From Deltaproteobacteria bacterium (GTDB lineage Bacteria; Myxococcota; Myxococcia; Myxococcales; SZAS-1): DNA of 64,000 bases. The first letter of the stretch is position 1, and each line of letters opens with the position of its first letter. Shown piece after piece: positions 54,596-63,466 of this stretch. A program made the position numbers and the translations under genes. The stretch lies in the NCBI GenBank assembly GCA_018266075.1, contig JAFEBB010000034.1:1-64000 (forward strand), in the 5' to 3' direction. The notes below the pieces were generated by a model, which saw only the letters and a program-made list of their open reading frames with translations, did no database searches and was not told the DNA's origin.

Positions 54596-56104
54596 TCAGG
54601 TGTACTTCTTGCGCTTGCTCGACGGCAGGATGCCGAGCACGTCGCGGTACTTGGCAACCGTGCGGCGCGCGATCTCGATGCCCTGCACCTTGAGCAGCTC
54701 CACGATCTTCTGGTCGCTGTAGGGGTTGTCGGTGGGCTCGCCGCCCACGATCTGCTTGATGTGGTTCTTCACCGCCTCGCTGGCGATCTCGTCGCCGCCG
54801 GTCCTGGCGATGGAGGAATTGAAGAAGAACTTGAGCTCATAAATACCCTGCGGCGTGTGCACGTACTTGTTGGTGGTGACGCGCGAGACGGTGCTCTCGT
54901 GCATGCCGATGTCATCGGCCACGTCCTTGAGAATCAAGGGCTTCAGGTGGCTGATGCCCTTCTCGAAGAACTCGCGCTGGAACTTCACGATGCTCTCGGT
55001 GACCTTATAGATTGTACGTTGCCGCTGGTGGATGCTGCGCACCAGCCAGCGCGCGCTCTCGAGCTTCTTCTCGATGTACTTCTTGGCGTCCGGGTCGCTC
55101 AGCTGGCCGCTCTTGAGCGCGCTGGAGTAGGTGCGCGAGACGCGGAGCTTGCTGAGGCCGTCGTCGTTGAGCACGGGCACGTACTTGTCGCCCATCTTGT
55201 GAACGTAGATGTCGGGGGTGATGTACTGCGGCTCCTCGGTGACGAAGTTGCGGCCCGGCCGCGGCTCCATCTCGGAGATCACCTTCACCGCGCGGGCGAT
55301 GTCGCCGGTGCTGCACTTCAGCTCGCGGGCGATGGCCGGGATGTTGTTGGTCTCCAGGTGCTTCATGTGGTGCTTGATGATCGTGGCCACCAGGTGCGCG
55401 TCCTGCTTGAGGTGCTTGGCCTGGACGAGCAGGCACTCCTGGAGGTCGCGCGAGCCCACGCCCTGGGGATCGAAGCCCTGGATGAGCCGGAGCACCTTCT
55501 CGCCACACTCGATGGACACGCCGCACACCGACGCGACCGCGATGAGCGGATCGCCCTCGGTGCCCTCCAAGCGGAAGTAGCCGTGCTCGTCGATGTTGCC
55601 GATGATCTCCTGGCCCACGCGCTGCTCTTCTTCGGTCAGCTCCAGCATGCTGAGCTGCTCGAGGAGGTGATCGCTCAGCGACTCCTTCTTGGTGAGCGTG
55701 GCCTCGTAGCCGGGCATGTCCTCGCTGCCGGCGTCGCGCACCACGGGCGCGGTGTGGCCCAGGGTCTGGTAGCTCTCCAGGTACTGCTCCCAGTCGATGT
55801 CGGCGGTCTTGGTCTCGCTGGTGACCTCGGTGACGTCGGCGCTGGTGTTGTTCTGGGCCTCGCTCTGCGCGGGCGCCTCGATGTTCTCGGCCTCCAGGCT
55901 GGCCTCGCCCGGGGCCTTCTCCGCGAGCTGCTCCTCGGCCGTCTCGGCGGCGATCTCCAGCGCCGGGTTCTGCTCCATCTCCACGGCGATCTCCTGCTCC
56001 AGCTCCATGCGCGAGAGCTGGAGCAGGCGAATGGCCTGCTGGAGCTGGGGCGTCATCACCAGCTGCTGGGAGAGCTTGAGGCTCTGCTTGAGCTCGAGAC
56101 CCAT
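54596..56104 (-). CDS. rpoN: RNA polymerase sigma-54 factor
   Basis: 502 residues. Region I (about 1-50) is the Gln/Leu-rich ELKQSLKLSQQLVMTPQLQQAIRLLQLSRMEL that binds activators. Region II is acidic (about 60-115). Region III includes the core-binding part, the HTH (LKDVADDIGMHESTVSRVTTNKYVHTP) and the RpoN box ARRTVAKYRDVLGI near the C-terminus. It directs transcription from -24/-12 promoters. Located just after lptB as in many proteobacteria, but not followed by hpf or ptsN genes. Confidence 0.97.
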   Translation of the reverse strand: MGLELKQSLKLSQQLVMTPQLQQAIRLLQLSRMELEQEIAVEMEQNPALEIAAETAEEQLAEKAPGEASLEAENIEAPAQSEAQNNTSADVTEVTSETKTADIDWEQYLESYQTLGHTAPVVRDAGSEDMPGYEATLTKKESLSDHLLEQLSMLELTEEEQRVGQEIIGNIDEHGYFRLEGTEGDPLIAVASVCGVSIECGEKVLRLIQGFDPQGVGSRDLQECLLVQAKHLKQDAHLVATIIKHHMKHLETNNIPAIARELKCSTGDIARAVKVISEMEPRPGRNFVTEEPQYITPDIYVHKMGDKYVPVLNDDGLSKLRVSRTYSSALKSGQLSDPDAKKYIEKKLESARWLVRSIHQRQRTIYKVTESIVKFQREFFEKGISHLKPLILKDVADDIGMHESTVSRVTTNKYVHTPQGIYELKFFFNSSIARTGGDEIASEAVKNHIKQIVGGEPTDNPYSDQKIVELLKVQGIEIARRTVAKYRDVLGILPSSKRKKYT

Positions 56105-56119
56105 CCGAAAACCTCCGAA

Positions 56120-56854
56120 CTACGACAGCGTGAACTCCGAACCGAGATAGACGGCCTTGGCCCGCTCGCTCGAGGCGAGCTGGCTCGGCGTGCCTTCTTC
56201 CAAAATCTTTCCCTGCGCGATCAGGTAGGCGCGGTCGCAGATGCGAAGCGTGTCGCGCACGTTGTGATCGGTGATGAGCACGCCCAAACCGCGTGCTTTC
56301 AAGTCTGCAATCTGCCGCTGCAGCTCGTGGACGTTGATCGGATCCACACCCGCAAACGGCTCGTCGAAGAGAATGAATCCCGGCTCCGGGATGAGGCAGC
56401 GGGCGATCTCCGCGCGCCGCCGCTCGCCGCCCGAGAGCGACTCGCCGGGCGAATCCGCCACGTGCGCGAGCCCGAACTCTTGCAAGAGCGCGATCGTCTT
56501 CTGCTCGCGCTCGGCGCTGGCGATGTTGCGGCTCTCGTACACGGCGCGGAAGTTGTCGCGCACGGAGAGCTTGCGAAAGATCGACGACTCCTGCGGCAGA
56601 TAGCCGAGCCCCAGCCGCGCGCGGCGGAAGAGCGGGAGCGCGCTCACGTCGCGGGCGTCGAGGTGCACGTGGCCGCCGTCGGGGCGCAGCAGGCCAACGG
56701 TCATGTGAAAGCTGGTGGTCTTGCCGGCGCCGTTGGGTCCAAGCAAGCCGACCACTTCGCCGCGCTTCACCTCGAAGCTCACGCCGTCGACCACCTTGCG
56801 GCGGCCGAACGTCTTCACCAATCCCAACGCGCTCAATTTCTGCGGGCCGCTCAT
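56120..56854 (-). CDS. lptB: LPS export ABC transporter ATP-binding protein
   Basis: 244 residues. Walker A GPNGAGKTT, Q-loop LPQESSIF, signature LSGGERRR, Walker B FILFDEPFAGVDP and switch His in LITDHNVRDT are all present; the PEPGFILFDEPFAGVDPINV stretch is diagnostic for LptB. It powers LPS extraction with LptFG (not in this window). Its start overlaps the lptA-like gene in ATGA. Confidence 0.96.
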   Translation of the reverse strand: MSGPQKLSALGLVKTFGRRKVVDGVSFEVKRGEVVGLLGPNGAGKTTSFHMTVGLLRPDGGHVHLDARDVSALPLFRRARLGLGYLPQESSIFRKLSVRDNFRAVYESRNIASAEREQKTIALLQEFGLAHVADSPGESLSGGERRRAEIARCLIPEPGFILFDEPFAGVDPINVHELQRQIADLKARGLGVLITDHNVRDTLRICDRAYLIAQGKILEEGTPSQLASSERAKAVYLGSEFTLS

Positions 56855-57414
56855 CGGGAACCTCCCGGAGCGGCCGCGTTGGCAGTGGTCGTCGTCGACG
56901 GCTTCGGCTTCTCGGTGCCCTCGAGCTGCTGCGGCGATTGAGTCTTGAGCTTGGGGTTCTTCACTTCGATGCGATCGCCGTCGACGAAGAACGTGAGCTC
57001 GTCGCCCACGAACTCGTTGGTGCCCTGCTTGCCATGCGGATTTCCGGTGACGACCACCGTGCCGCCGGCGGCGTCGTAGACGGCCTGGTCGCCCCAGCCG
57101 GTGCGGTCGCCCTGCACGACCTCCACGTTGCCGGTGCAGATCGCCTTCTCGAGCTTGTCCTCGCCCTGGAAGTCGGTGACCAGCTGGTCGCACGTGAGGA
57201 CGAGCTTCGGCTGCTCCGCCGTGGCCGCGCGGACGGCGTGCACGTGGCCCTTCCAGAGACCGCGGTTGTCCTTGGTGAGCACCGTGAGGTGATCCGCTTG
57301 GATGTCGAGCGGCTTCGAAGGACCTGCGAGGGGCGTCGATGGCGCCGGCTTGGGCGGCGTCGAGGCGGGCTTGGGCGCGGCCGCGAGCGCCAGGGCGAGC
57401 ACGAGCGCGCTCAT
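56851..57414 (-). CDS. lptA: LptA/OstA-like periplasmic LPS transport protein
   Basis: 187 residues. Signal peptide about 1-15, a Pro-rich linker (15-35), then an OstA-like beta-jellyroll (about 38-160): LDIQADHLTVLTKDNRGLWKGHVHAV, LTCDQLVTDF, AICTGNVEVVQGDRTGWGDQAVYDAAGGTVVVTGNP. It would bridge LptC and the outer-membrane LptD. A C-terminal Thr/Pro-rich tail is unusual. Coupled to lptB and lptC by ATGA overlaps. Confidence 0.9.
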   Translation of the reverse strand: MSALVLALALAAAPKPASTPPKPAPSTPLAGPSKPLDIQADHLTVLTKDNRGLWKGHVHAVRAATAEQPKLVLTCDQLVTDFQGEDKLEKAICTGNVEVVQGDRTGWGDQAVYDAAGGTVVVTGNPHGKQGTNEFVGDELTFFVDGDRIEVKNPKLKTQSPQQLEGTEKPKPSTTTTANAAAPGGSR

Positions 57415-57968
57415 GGCGTGGCCCTGCCCTGCGCGTCGACGGGGCCTTCGAGCTCGAGCACGGCCGTGTTGGCGTCGTAGGTGAAGCCCGTGCCGGTGGC
57501 GTGGAAGCGGGTCGACTGCAGCTCCACCGGCTCGTGGCCCGAAGCGACCCGCGTCGTGCCGTCGTAGTGCGCGGAGTGGCTGATGGCGGTGCCGTCGGCG
57601 CGGATCAGCTTCACGCCGTCGGTGAGGTCGAGCGTGCGCGCGCGGAGCTGGCCGGTGGCGAGCCCGGCCTCGATTCGCACCGGGCGCGGATCGCCGCGCA
57701 TGCCAGGCAGATCGGCAGTCGCCTGGGTGGCCACGGCCGTGCCAGCAGAGCGGTCGTAGACCAGGTGGCTGGCCTTGCCCACGCCTGCCAGGGCGCTGCC
57801 GCGATAGTCCCAGAGGGTCACGCCGTCGAAGGCGGCATCGGCCTTGCCAGCCCGGGCGGAGGCCTCGGGCGTGGCAGCCCAGGCCGCGCCGGCCATGGCT
57901 GCCAGGAACCCTGCGGATATGGCGAAGGTCGCTCTCACGCGCTCACCAGCAAACTTCCTGCCACCCAT
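57411..57968 (-). CDS. lptC: LptC-like LPS transport protein
   Basis: 185 residues from the ATG at 57968 (GGGAAG upstream; a GTG at 57938 is an alternative). One N-terminal hydrophobic segment (about 12-32, AISAGFLAAMAGAAWA), then a beta-jellyroll of the LptC type (LWDYRGSALAGVGKASHLVYDRSAG, LTDGVKLIRADGTAISHSAHYDGTTRVASGHEPVELQSTRFHATGTGFTYDANTAVLELEG). Assignment rests on this pattern and on position before lptA-lptB. The N-terminal hydrophobic segment could be a cleaved signal instead of an anchor. Confidence 0.8.
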   Translation of the reverse strand: MGGRKFAGERVRATFAISAGFLAAMAGAAWAATPEASARAGKADAAFDGVTLWDYRGSALAGVGKASHLVYDRSAGTAVATQATADLPGMRGDPRPVRIEAGLATGQLRARTLDLTDGVKLIRADGTAISHSAHYDGTTRVASGHEPVELQSTRFHATGTGFTYDANTAVLELEGPVDAQGRATP

Positions 57969-58277
57969 GCCTCTTCCCGCGGGCAACGATGTTGGAACAG
58001 CGGGCACCGGGTTTGCAACACCAGCACTAACATCCTTGAAAACACTTGCAAAACTTCACGGAAGGTCGTGCTTGACTTCGCAGCCGAAAAGGCGATCGCG
58101 CTGGGCTCGGGCAGGCGGTCGACAGGCCGCCCGGCATTGTCGGCACGCTTTTCGCGCGGGGGAAGCCGGATCGACGCGGGGCGTCGATTGGGCGACGCGT
58201 CCAGCGCGCCCGCGAAGGGAAATGCCAGGTCGCGAACGGTGATCGATGGCTCGGTTTCTGGGCTAGCCTCGCGGCCC
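57969..58277. other. divergent promoter region between lptC and the MoxR cluster
   Basis: 309 bases without a gene. The left half is unusually AT-rich for the window (about 58010-58075, with TTGCAA and TTTTCAAG on the lptC strand) and probably holds the lpt-rpoN promoter. At 58141-58155 a GG-N10-GC arrangement (CGGCACG...TCGC) weakly resembles a sigma-54 site pointing towards the MoxR gene. TAGCCT at 58264-58269, eight bases before the MoxR start, is another candidate -10. Confidence 0.4.
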
Positions 58278-59807
58278 ATGCCCATCCAGAACCCGCTCTC
58301 GAAGCTGCTCTCCGGCCGGGCCGAGGCCAAGGCCGATCTCTCGGTGCACCTCTCGGAGCGCGACGGCGCCACGCTGCACGACAAGATGCGGCAGGCCTAC
58401 TTCTGGATCGTCAACAACGCGGTCATCTGCCCGTACTACGACATCGAGTTCGGCGGCGAGAACCGGCTCAAGAACGCAGCCGGCGACGAGATCGTCCTCC
58501 ACGACGCCATGAGCTACAGCTCGTACGTCCTGGTGCCGATGCTCACGCTCTTCGCGTGCCGGCGCGCGCTGCTTATCGGCGGGCCTGGCCGCGGCAAGAC
58601 CACCAGCGCCATTCTCATCGCCCTCATCTCGGGCATGACCCGCGACGAGGTGCGCCGCTCCATCCAGCGCGGCCACCCGCAGCTCACCATCAGCGATCTC
58701 CTCGGCGCGCCGCTGCCCAGCGACATGATGAAGGCCGAGGACATGAGCGCCATCAAGATCGGCTGGCGCAAGTGGATCAGCCAGCGCGTGAAGATCATCG
58801 ACGAGTACAACCGCATCCCCACCAAGACGCAGAGCGCGCTGCTCTCGCTCATGGCCGAGGGCTACGCGGAGATGTTCGACCAGTACGTCTACGCGGGCCG
58901 CTCGAGCTGGTTCCTCACCGCCAACGACGATGCGGGCGGCGGCACGTTTCAGGTCATCGAGGCGTTGAAGGACCGCATCGACGTCATCGTGCGCGCGGTG
59001 CCGTTCAACTCGAGCTTCCTGGATCAGCTGCTCGCGCGCATCGAGGCCGACAAGACGCCCGAGGAGCTGGTGCCGGCGGAGATCGTGTTCACCGACAAGG
59101 AGCTCGAGGCTATCTACGCCGAGATCTTGAAGGTCACCGTGCCCAAGCCGGTGCTGGATCGCATCGCCTTCTTCCTCGGGCAGCTCGACTTCTGCCGCTT
59201 GGCCTCGCCGCAGTTCGAGTTCAAGAACAAGGACACGCTCAAGCTCGCGGGGCAGAGCGTGTCGGCGGTGTGCGACGAGCGCTGCCCGCTCGACAAGAAG
59301 GTGCACCTCTGCACGCAGACGGAGAACGGTGTCTCGGTGCGCACCTACCAGACTGCACTGCACTTCGCGAAGGCTCTCGCATATTTCCGAGGGCACACGG
59401 AAGTCGAGCTCGAGGACGTGCGCCAGATCGTGCCCTGGGTGCTGCACGAGAAGCTGGTGCCCAACGCGCGCAGTGCGTTCTTCGAGGTGAAGGGCAAGCG
59501 CGCGCTGCTGCAAGACCGCGTGGCGTGGATCCGCGGGATGATCGACACCGCGTTCGCGCAGTTCGAGGCCCACGCGCCGGTGCGCAAGAAGGTGGGCGAC
59601 CTGCGCGTCGAGCTCGACAAGGGCCTCCAGGGCATCGACCAGAAGACGACGACGCAGCGGCTCAACAAGATCGCCGCGCTCATCGATCAGCTCATGAGCA
59701 AGAGCGAGCTCTCAGGGCCGGTCTACGAGGACCTGATTCACCTCAAGTCCATGTACAGCCGCTACCAGAACTACCTCCAGTGGCTGAAGCAGGACGCCCG
59801 TGGCTGA
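58278..59807 (+). CDS. MoxR-type AAA+ ATPase
   Basis: 509 residues. Walker A GGPGRGKTT (Lys107), Walker B IIDEYNR (Asp175/Glu176), sensor-1 Asn216 in FLTANDD. The HPQLTISDLLGAPLP segment is the MoxR-specific insert. The C-terminal lid domain contains a C-x3-C-x8-C cluster (Cys332, 336, 345), perhaps a small metal site, and a coiled-coil end (about 425-505). MoxR ATPases act as chaperones with vWA partners, and here the HELGH-vWA protein follows two genes downstream. It is the first of at least five closely packed genes. Confidence 0.92.
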   Translation: MPIQNPLSKLLSGRAEAKADLSVHLSERDGATLHDKMRQAYFWIVNNAVICPYYDIEFGGENRLKNAAGDEIVLHDAMSYSSYVLVPMLTLFACRRALLIGGPGRGKTTSAILIALISGMTRDEVRRSIQRGHPQLTISDLLGAPLPSDMMKAEDMSAIKIGWRKWISQRVKIIDEYNRIPTKTQSALLSLMAEGYAEMFDQYVYAGRSSWFLTANDDAGGGTFQVIEALKDRIDVIVRAVPFNSSFLDQLLARIEADKTPEELVPAEIVFTDKELEAIYAEILKVTVPKPVLDRIAFFLGQLDFCRLASPQFEFKNKDTLKLAGQSVSAVCDERCPLDKKVHLCTQTENGVSVRTYQTALHFAKALAYFRGHTEVELEDVRQIVPWVLHEKLVPNARSAFFEVKGKRALLQDRVAWIRGMIDTAFAQFEAHAPVRKKVGDLRVELDKGLQGIDQKTTTQRLNKIAALIDQLMSKSELSGPVYEDLIHLKSMYSRYQNYLQWLKQDARG

Positions 59808-60624
59808 CCTCATCTCCGAGCTCGAAGCGGAAGCCCGCGCGCGGTTCGTCCGCTGGGACGGTGCGCTGTGGAAGAGCGTGGTCGACGGGCCGGCGCTGCG
59901 GCTCTCCGAGGCCCTCCTCGCCCAGGGTGGCGATCTAGATACATCACGACATATCGCAGAGACCTACCTCCGCCTGGCGCGAGAGGGCATCGGCATGGGC
60001 TATCTGTTCCCGGAGCGCGCGGGCACGGAGAACGTGTTCAGCCTCTTCTGGAACCGGCTCATTCCCACGATGCTGCCCGCGCTGCCCGCGCCCAACCGGG
60101 CGCCCGCGCTCGCGCAGGCGTGGAACCTCTCCGAGAACCTGGAGCGCGCCCCGCTCTGGCTGCGGCGGCTCTTCCATCGCTCGCTGCGTGAATTGAAAGA
60201 CCTCGGCCAGCTCGAGGCGGTGGTGACGCACGTCGAGGCGCTGGCGGCGGAAGAGCCCGCGCAGAGGCTCGACCAGGTTCGGCACCTCACCTGGATCCAC
60301 CTCGGCGCCGACGACAAGCGCTTCCTCCCCGGCGCCGTACACTTCCTCGCGCCGCGCGTGGTCTGCGTGCACGACCGCGAGCGCTCGGCTGCGGGCGGTC
60401 GCGACGCGGTGACCTACGGCGTGTGGCTCGACGAGACGCCGCTGCACCTGGGTCCCATGGGCTGCAAGGCCGACGTGCAGCCGGTGGCCGTGAGCGACGC
60501 GCACCTCGAGGCCGCCGCCAAGCTCGACGCGCGCTTCACCGACGTGCACGACGCCGCCGTGGCGCCGCACGCGCTCGCCGCCACGCTGGAGACCTCGCAG
60601 TACGTGGTGGTGCTCTCGCCGTGA
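59800..60624 (+). CDS. uncharacterised protein of the MoxR cluster
   Basis: 274 residues from a GTG at 59800 that overlaps the MoxR stop by eight bases. I recognise no family. The first about 150 residues are predicted helical (ELEAEARARFVRW, RHIAETYLRLAREGIGMGYLF, LRRLFHRSLRELKDLGQL), the rest mixed alpha/beta with LTWIHLGADDKRFLPGAVHFLAPRVVCVHDRE. No signal peptide or membrane segment. It lies between the ATPase and the peptidase-vWA protein and is coupled to both, so it is probably an adaptor or subunit of their complex. Confidence 0.75.
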   Translation: MADLISELEAEARARFVRWDGALWKSVVDGPALRLSEALLAQGGDLDTSRHIAETYLRLAREGIGMGYLFPERAGTENVFSLFWNRLIPTMLPALPAPNRAPALAQAWNLSENLERAPLWLRRLFHRSLRELKDLGQLEAVVTHVEALAAEEPAQRLDQVRHLTWIHLGADDKRFLPGAVHFLAPRVVCVHDRERSAAGGRDAVTYGVWLDETPLHLGPMGCKADVQPVAVSDAHLEAAAKLDARFTDVHDAAVAPHALAATLETSQYVVVLSP

Positions 60625-62288
60625 GCTTCTCCGAGACGCAGATCGCGCTCGCCTGGCGCGACGCGCTCGCGCTCTGGGAGGCCGAGGTCACGCTCTCCGC
60701 CCCGCAGCCGCTGGAGCGCCAGGGCCAGGGCGAATGGGGCGGCGACGAGCCGCTCGCGTACATCGACATGGTGCGGCGCCAGGTGGTGGTGAACTACGAG
60801 CTGCTCGAGCGAATCGGCGCGGCCAAGAGCCTCACCGCCGTGTACGCGCACGAGCTCGGCCACCACCTGCGCTTTCCGCACACGCTCGGGCTCTCGGCCT
60901 CGCTGGAGCTCTTGCAGAAGCGGCTCTTGCCCGGCTCGCCATCGTTAACCAATTTGTTTTTCGATCTTCAGGTCAACGAGTACGTCGGGCGCACGCGCCA
61001 GGACGAGCTCTGCGCGGTGTACCAGGGCTTCAACCGCCAGCAGCCCGGGCCAAGCTCGCCGCTGTTCGCCTACTACCTCGCCATCTACGAGGAGCTCTGG
61101 AACCGGCCGAGCGCGGAGCTCACCCTCGGCAGCGCGGGGATGATGGACGAGAAGTTCCCCGGCTGGCGCGCCGACGCGCGCATGTTCGCGCAGACCTTCT
61201 ACGCGCTGACGGACACGTACCTGCAGTTCGTCTACTTCTGCAGCCGCGTCATCCGCTACCTGCCCGAGCCCGGCCAGCAGCTGGGCAAGCTGCCCTTCGC
61301 CGGCGATCTGCCCACGCCCGACCTCGACGACTACGCGGGCGCGCTCGAGGGCAATGGCGCCGTGGACCGCGCGCTGCAAGAAGGCGCCGAGCGTGGCTGG
61401 CTCGACCAGAGCCAATCCGGCAGCGAGGAGGATCCGCTCGAGGATCTGCGTCGGCTGACGGCCGTTCCGGGATCGGCCGCGATCCCATTCCGGCAGGCGC
61501 TGGTGGAGCGCATCTACAAGCGCCTGGTGGAGCGCTACCGCGTCAAGCTTCCCGCAACCGCGCGTGAGGCACCGGATCCGTACCTGCCCACCACGACGGT
61601 GGCCTGGGAGCCGGGCGAGAACCTGCGCAGCATCGACTGGACCCAATCCATCCTCGCCGGCGGCGCCATGGCCGCGCTGAACCCGCTGCGCCGCGAGCTC
61701 GAGCCCGAGACGCCGAGCGAGGACAGCTTGGACGGCGTGGCCGTCGAGATCTATCTCGATACATCGGGTTCGATGCCCGCGCCCGATACGCGCGTGAATG
61801 CCATGACCCTGGCCGCGCAGATCCTCTCCGCCTCCGCCATCCGCAGCGGCGGCCGGGTGCGCGCCGTCATCTACTCCAGCGACTTCGAGGCCAGCCCCTG
61901 GTTCCTCTCCGAGGACAAGGCCCGCGAGTTCCTGCTCCACTACTCCGGCGGCGGCACGCAGTTCCCATTTCCGACGCTCGTGGAGAGCGCGCGTGAGCGC
62001 CCCGACGTGCTCCGCGTGGTCATCTCGGACAGCGACTTCCTCTACAACGTGAAGAACCCACCGGCGGGAACGAAGAAACACAAACGTTACAATCCCATGG
62101 CGCTCCTGCTCGAGGGAACGCAGCGCAGCAAGCTCTTCGTGGCCCTGCTCTCGCTGTGGAAGGACGCGGAAGTGAAAGAGCTCGCGCCGGCGCTGCGGCT
62201 CTCCAACTTTCGCCTCGAGCGGGTGTCCAACCCGGCCGACCTGCCCCAGGCCGCCGCCAGGCTCGCGCACGCCTTCTGGGGCAAATAG
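60621..62288 (+). CDS. HELGH metallopeptidase - vWA fusion protein
   Basis: 555 residues from a GTG that overlaps the previous stop as GTGA. The N-terminal part (about 40-130) has AHELGHHLRF, an HExxH zinc motif (His77, Glu78, His81), followed by NLFFDLQVNEYVG where Asp115 is a likely third ligand. This arrangement resembles the putative metallopeptidase domain of DUF2201-type proteins. A C-terminal vWA domain (about 372-545) has MIDAS Asp380-x-Ser382-x-Ser384 (YLDTSGSM). MoxR ATPases and vWA proteins work together in metal insertion or protein remodelling; here the vWA protein also looks proteolytic. No signal peptide, so cytoplasmic. Substrate unknown. Confidence 0.88.
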   Translation: MSFSETQIALAWRDALALWEAEVTLSAPQPLERQGQGEWGGDEPLAYIDMVRRQVVVNYELLERIGAAKSLTAVYAHELGHHLRFPHTLGLSASLELLQKRLLPGSPSLTNLFFDLQVNEYVGRTRQDELCAVYQGFNRQQPGPSSPLFAYYLAIYEELWNRPSAELTLGSAGMMDEKFPGWRADARMFAQTFYALTDTYLQFVYFCSRVIRYLPEPGQQLGKLPFAGDLPTPDLDDYAGALEGNGAVDRALQEGAERGWLDQSQSGSEEDPLEDLRRLTAVPGSAAIPFRQALVERIYKRLVERYRVKLPATAREAPDPYLPTTTVAWEPGENLRSIDWTQSILAGGAMAALNPLRRELEPETPSEDSLDGVAVEIYLDTSGSMPAPDTRVNAMTLAAQILSASAIRSGGRVRAVIYSSDFEASPWFLSEDKAREFLLHYSGGGTQFPFPTLVESARERPDVLRVVISDSDFLYNVKNPPAGTKKHKRYNPMALLLEGTQRSKLFVALLSLWKDAEVKELAPALRLSNFRLERVSNPADLPQAAARLAHAFWGK

Positions 62289-62297
62289 GCTCTGACC

Positions 62298-62849
62298 ATG
62301 GCGCTGGATCTCAAGCAGCTGGAGCAGGAGTTCGCGGCGGCGCCGCTCACGTCGCCGTACTCGCGGCCGCTCACGCTCGCCGTGCTCAGCGACACCTACC
62401 GGCTCGCCGGCCGCGCCCCGCCCAGCGCGCGCGCCTTCGACATCTCCTCGGAAGCCGTCTGGGACAAGCTCGGCGTGCTCGCGCACCTTCTCAACGCCAC
62501 CGGCCTGCGCGACGAGAGCGTGCGCGGGCTGCGCGCGCACGCGCCCTCGCCGGATGCGAACCTCGCGGCCTTCCTCGAGGCCGTCGAGCCGCTCACCGCA
62601 GAGATGATCCGCGGCAACATCTTCCGGCGCGAGGAGCTGGTGCGACGCTGGCTGCTCGCAGTGAGCGGCGACGTGGCCGGCGAGACCGCGGCGCAGAGCC
62701 AGGCACGGCTGGAGCAGCTCGACTACCGCAAGACCCTCAGGGAGTACGAGGCCGCGGAGAAGGCGCGCGCCGCCGAGTCGGAGCGCCGCGCCAAGCTCTT
62801 GCGCGAGGCCCAGGAGCGCGAGATGGCCGCGCGCGGGTGGCGCGAGTGA
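62298..62849 (+). CDS. uncharacterised helical protein of the MoxR cluster
   Basis: 183 residues, nine bases after the vWA gene. No family recognised. It is predicted helical, with a long charged C-terminal coiled coil (about 133-180, rich in Arg, Glu and Ala). There is no signal peptide. Its stop overlaps the next start as GTGA, so it is part of the same translational chain. Confidence 0.72.
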   Translation: MALDLKQLEQEFAAAPLTSPYSRPLTLAVLSDTYRLAGRAPPSARAFDISSEAVWDKLGVLAHLLNATGLRDESVRGLRAHAPSPDANLAAFLEAVEPLTAEMIRGNIFRREELVRRWLLAVSGDVAGETAAQSQARLEQLDYRKTLREYEAAEKARAAESERRAKLLREAQEREMAARGWRE

Positions 62850-63466
62850 AGGAGTCGGTCGCGCGCTTCGAGCGGCGCACGGGCATGCGCTACGACCCGA
62901 CGCGCACGCTTCGCGCGCTGGGCAAGCCGCTCGCGGCGCGCACGTCGTGTCCGACGCTCTTTCGGTTTCCCTCGCCGGATGCGCTGCAGGCGCTGCTCCA
63001 GAATTCGCTGACGCGCTTGGCGCCGGCGGATCGCGCGGTGGTCTGGCTCGCGGCGGATGTCGCGGCCACGGAGCGGCCCAACGCCGCGCGCAACTTCGGG
63101 CTCGCGGTGGTGCTGCGGCCGCTGGAGCTGCAGGTGGTGCAGGCCGGGCCGAGCGCGTTCCTGGGCACGAACGCAGCGCTCGGGCCCGACGACGTGTGCT
63201 GGGCGCCACCTTCTTCGCTCCAGCGAAAGCTCGCCTGGGACAAGCTCGCGCACGTGGACGACGTGAACGCCGCCCTCGGTCCCAAGCACCACGACGAGCG
63301 CTCGCGCGTGCACGACGCCCTCGGCGCGTACCTCGAGGAGCTCGCGCAGCTCGATCACGCCGGCGTGCCGGCGCCGCCGAAGCCGTGGAGCGAGCTCTCG
63401 CCGAAGAAGCGCCTGGCGCAGCTCGCCGACGCGGGGATCCGGGGCCGATGGACGCGCGCGCGGTGA
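62846..63466 (+). CDS. uncharacterised protein of the MoxR cluster
   Basis: 206 residues from a GTG in GTGA overlap. No family recognised. The N-terminal half is predicted mixed alpha/beta with VVWLAADVAATERPNAARNFGLAVVL; the C-terminal part is helical and Lys/Arg-rich. Conserved-looking features are few. No signal peptide. Coding is supported by the packing with its neighbours and by the codon-position GC pattern. Confidence 0.68.
   Translation: MKESVARFERRTGMRYDPTRTLRALGKPLAARTSCPTLFRFPSPDALQALLQNSLTRLAPADRAVVWLAADVAATERPNAARNFGLAVVLRPLELQVVQAGPSAFLGTNAALGPDDVCWAPPSSLQRKLAWDKLAHVDDVNAALGPKHHDERSRVHDALGAYLEELAQLDHAGVPAPPKPWSELSPKKRLAQLADAGIRGRWTRAR

Noticed and set aside
54596-57968. lptC-lptA-lptB-rpoN as something novel
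   Set aside because: This order is common in proteobacteria; only the absence of hpf/ptsN after rpoN is slightly unusual.
58141-58155. Sigma-54 promoter for the MoxR cluster
   Set aside because: GG-N10-GC is present but the flanking bases match poorly and the pattern is common by chance in GC-rich DNA; no enhancer-binding protein gene is near.
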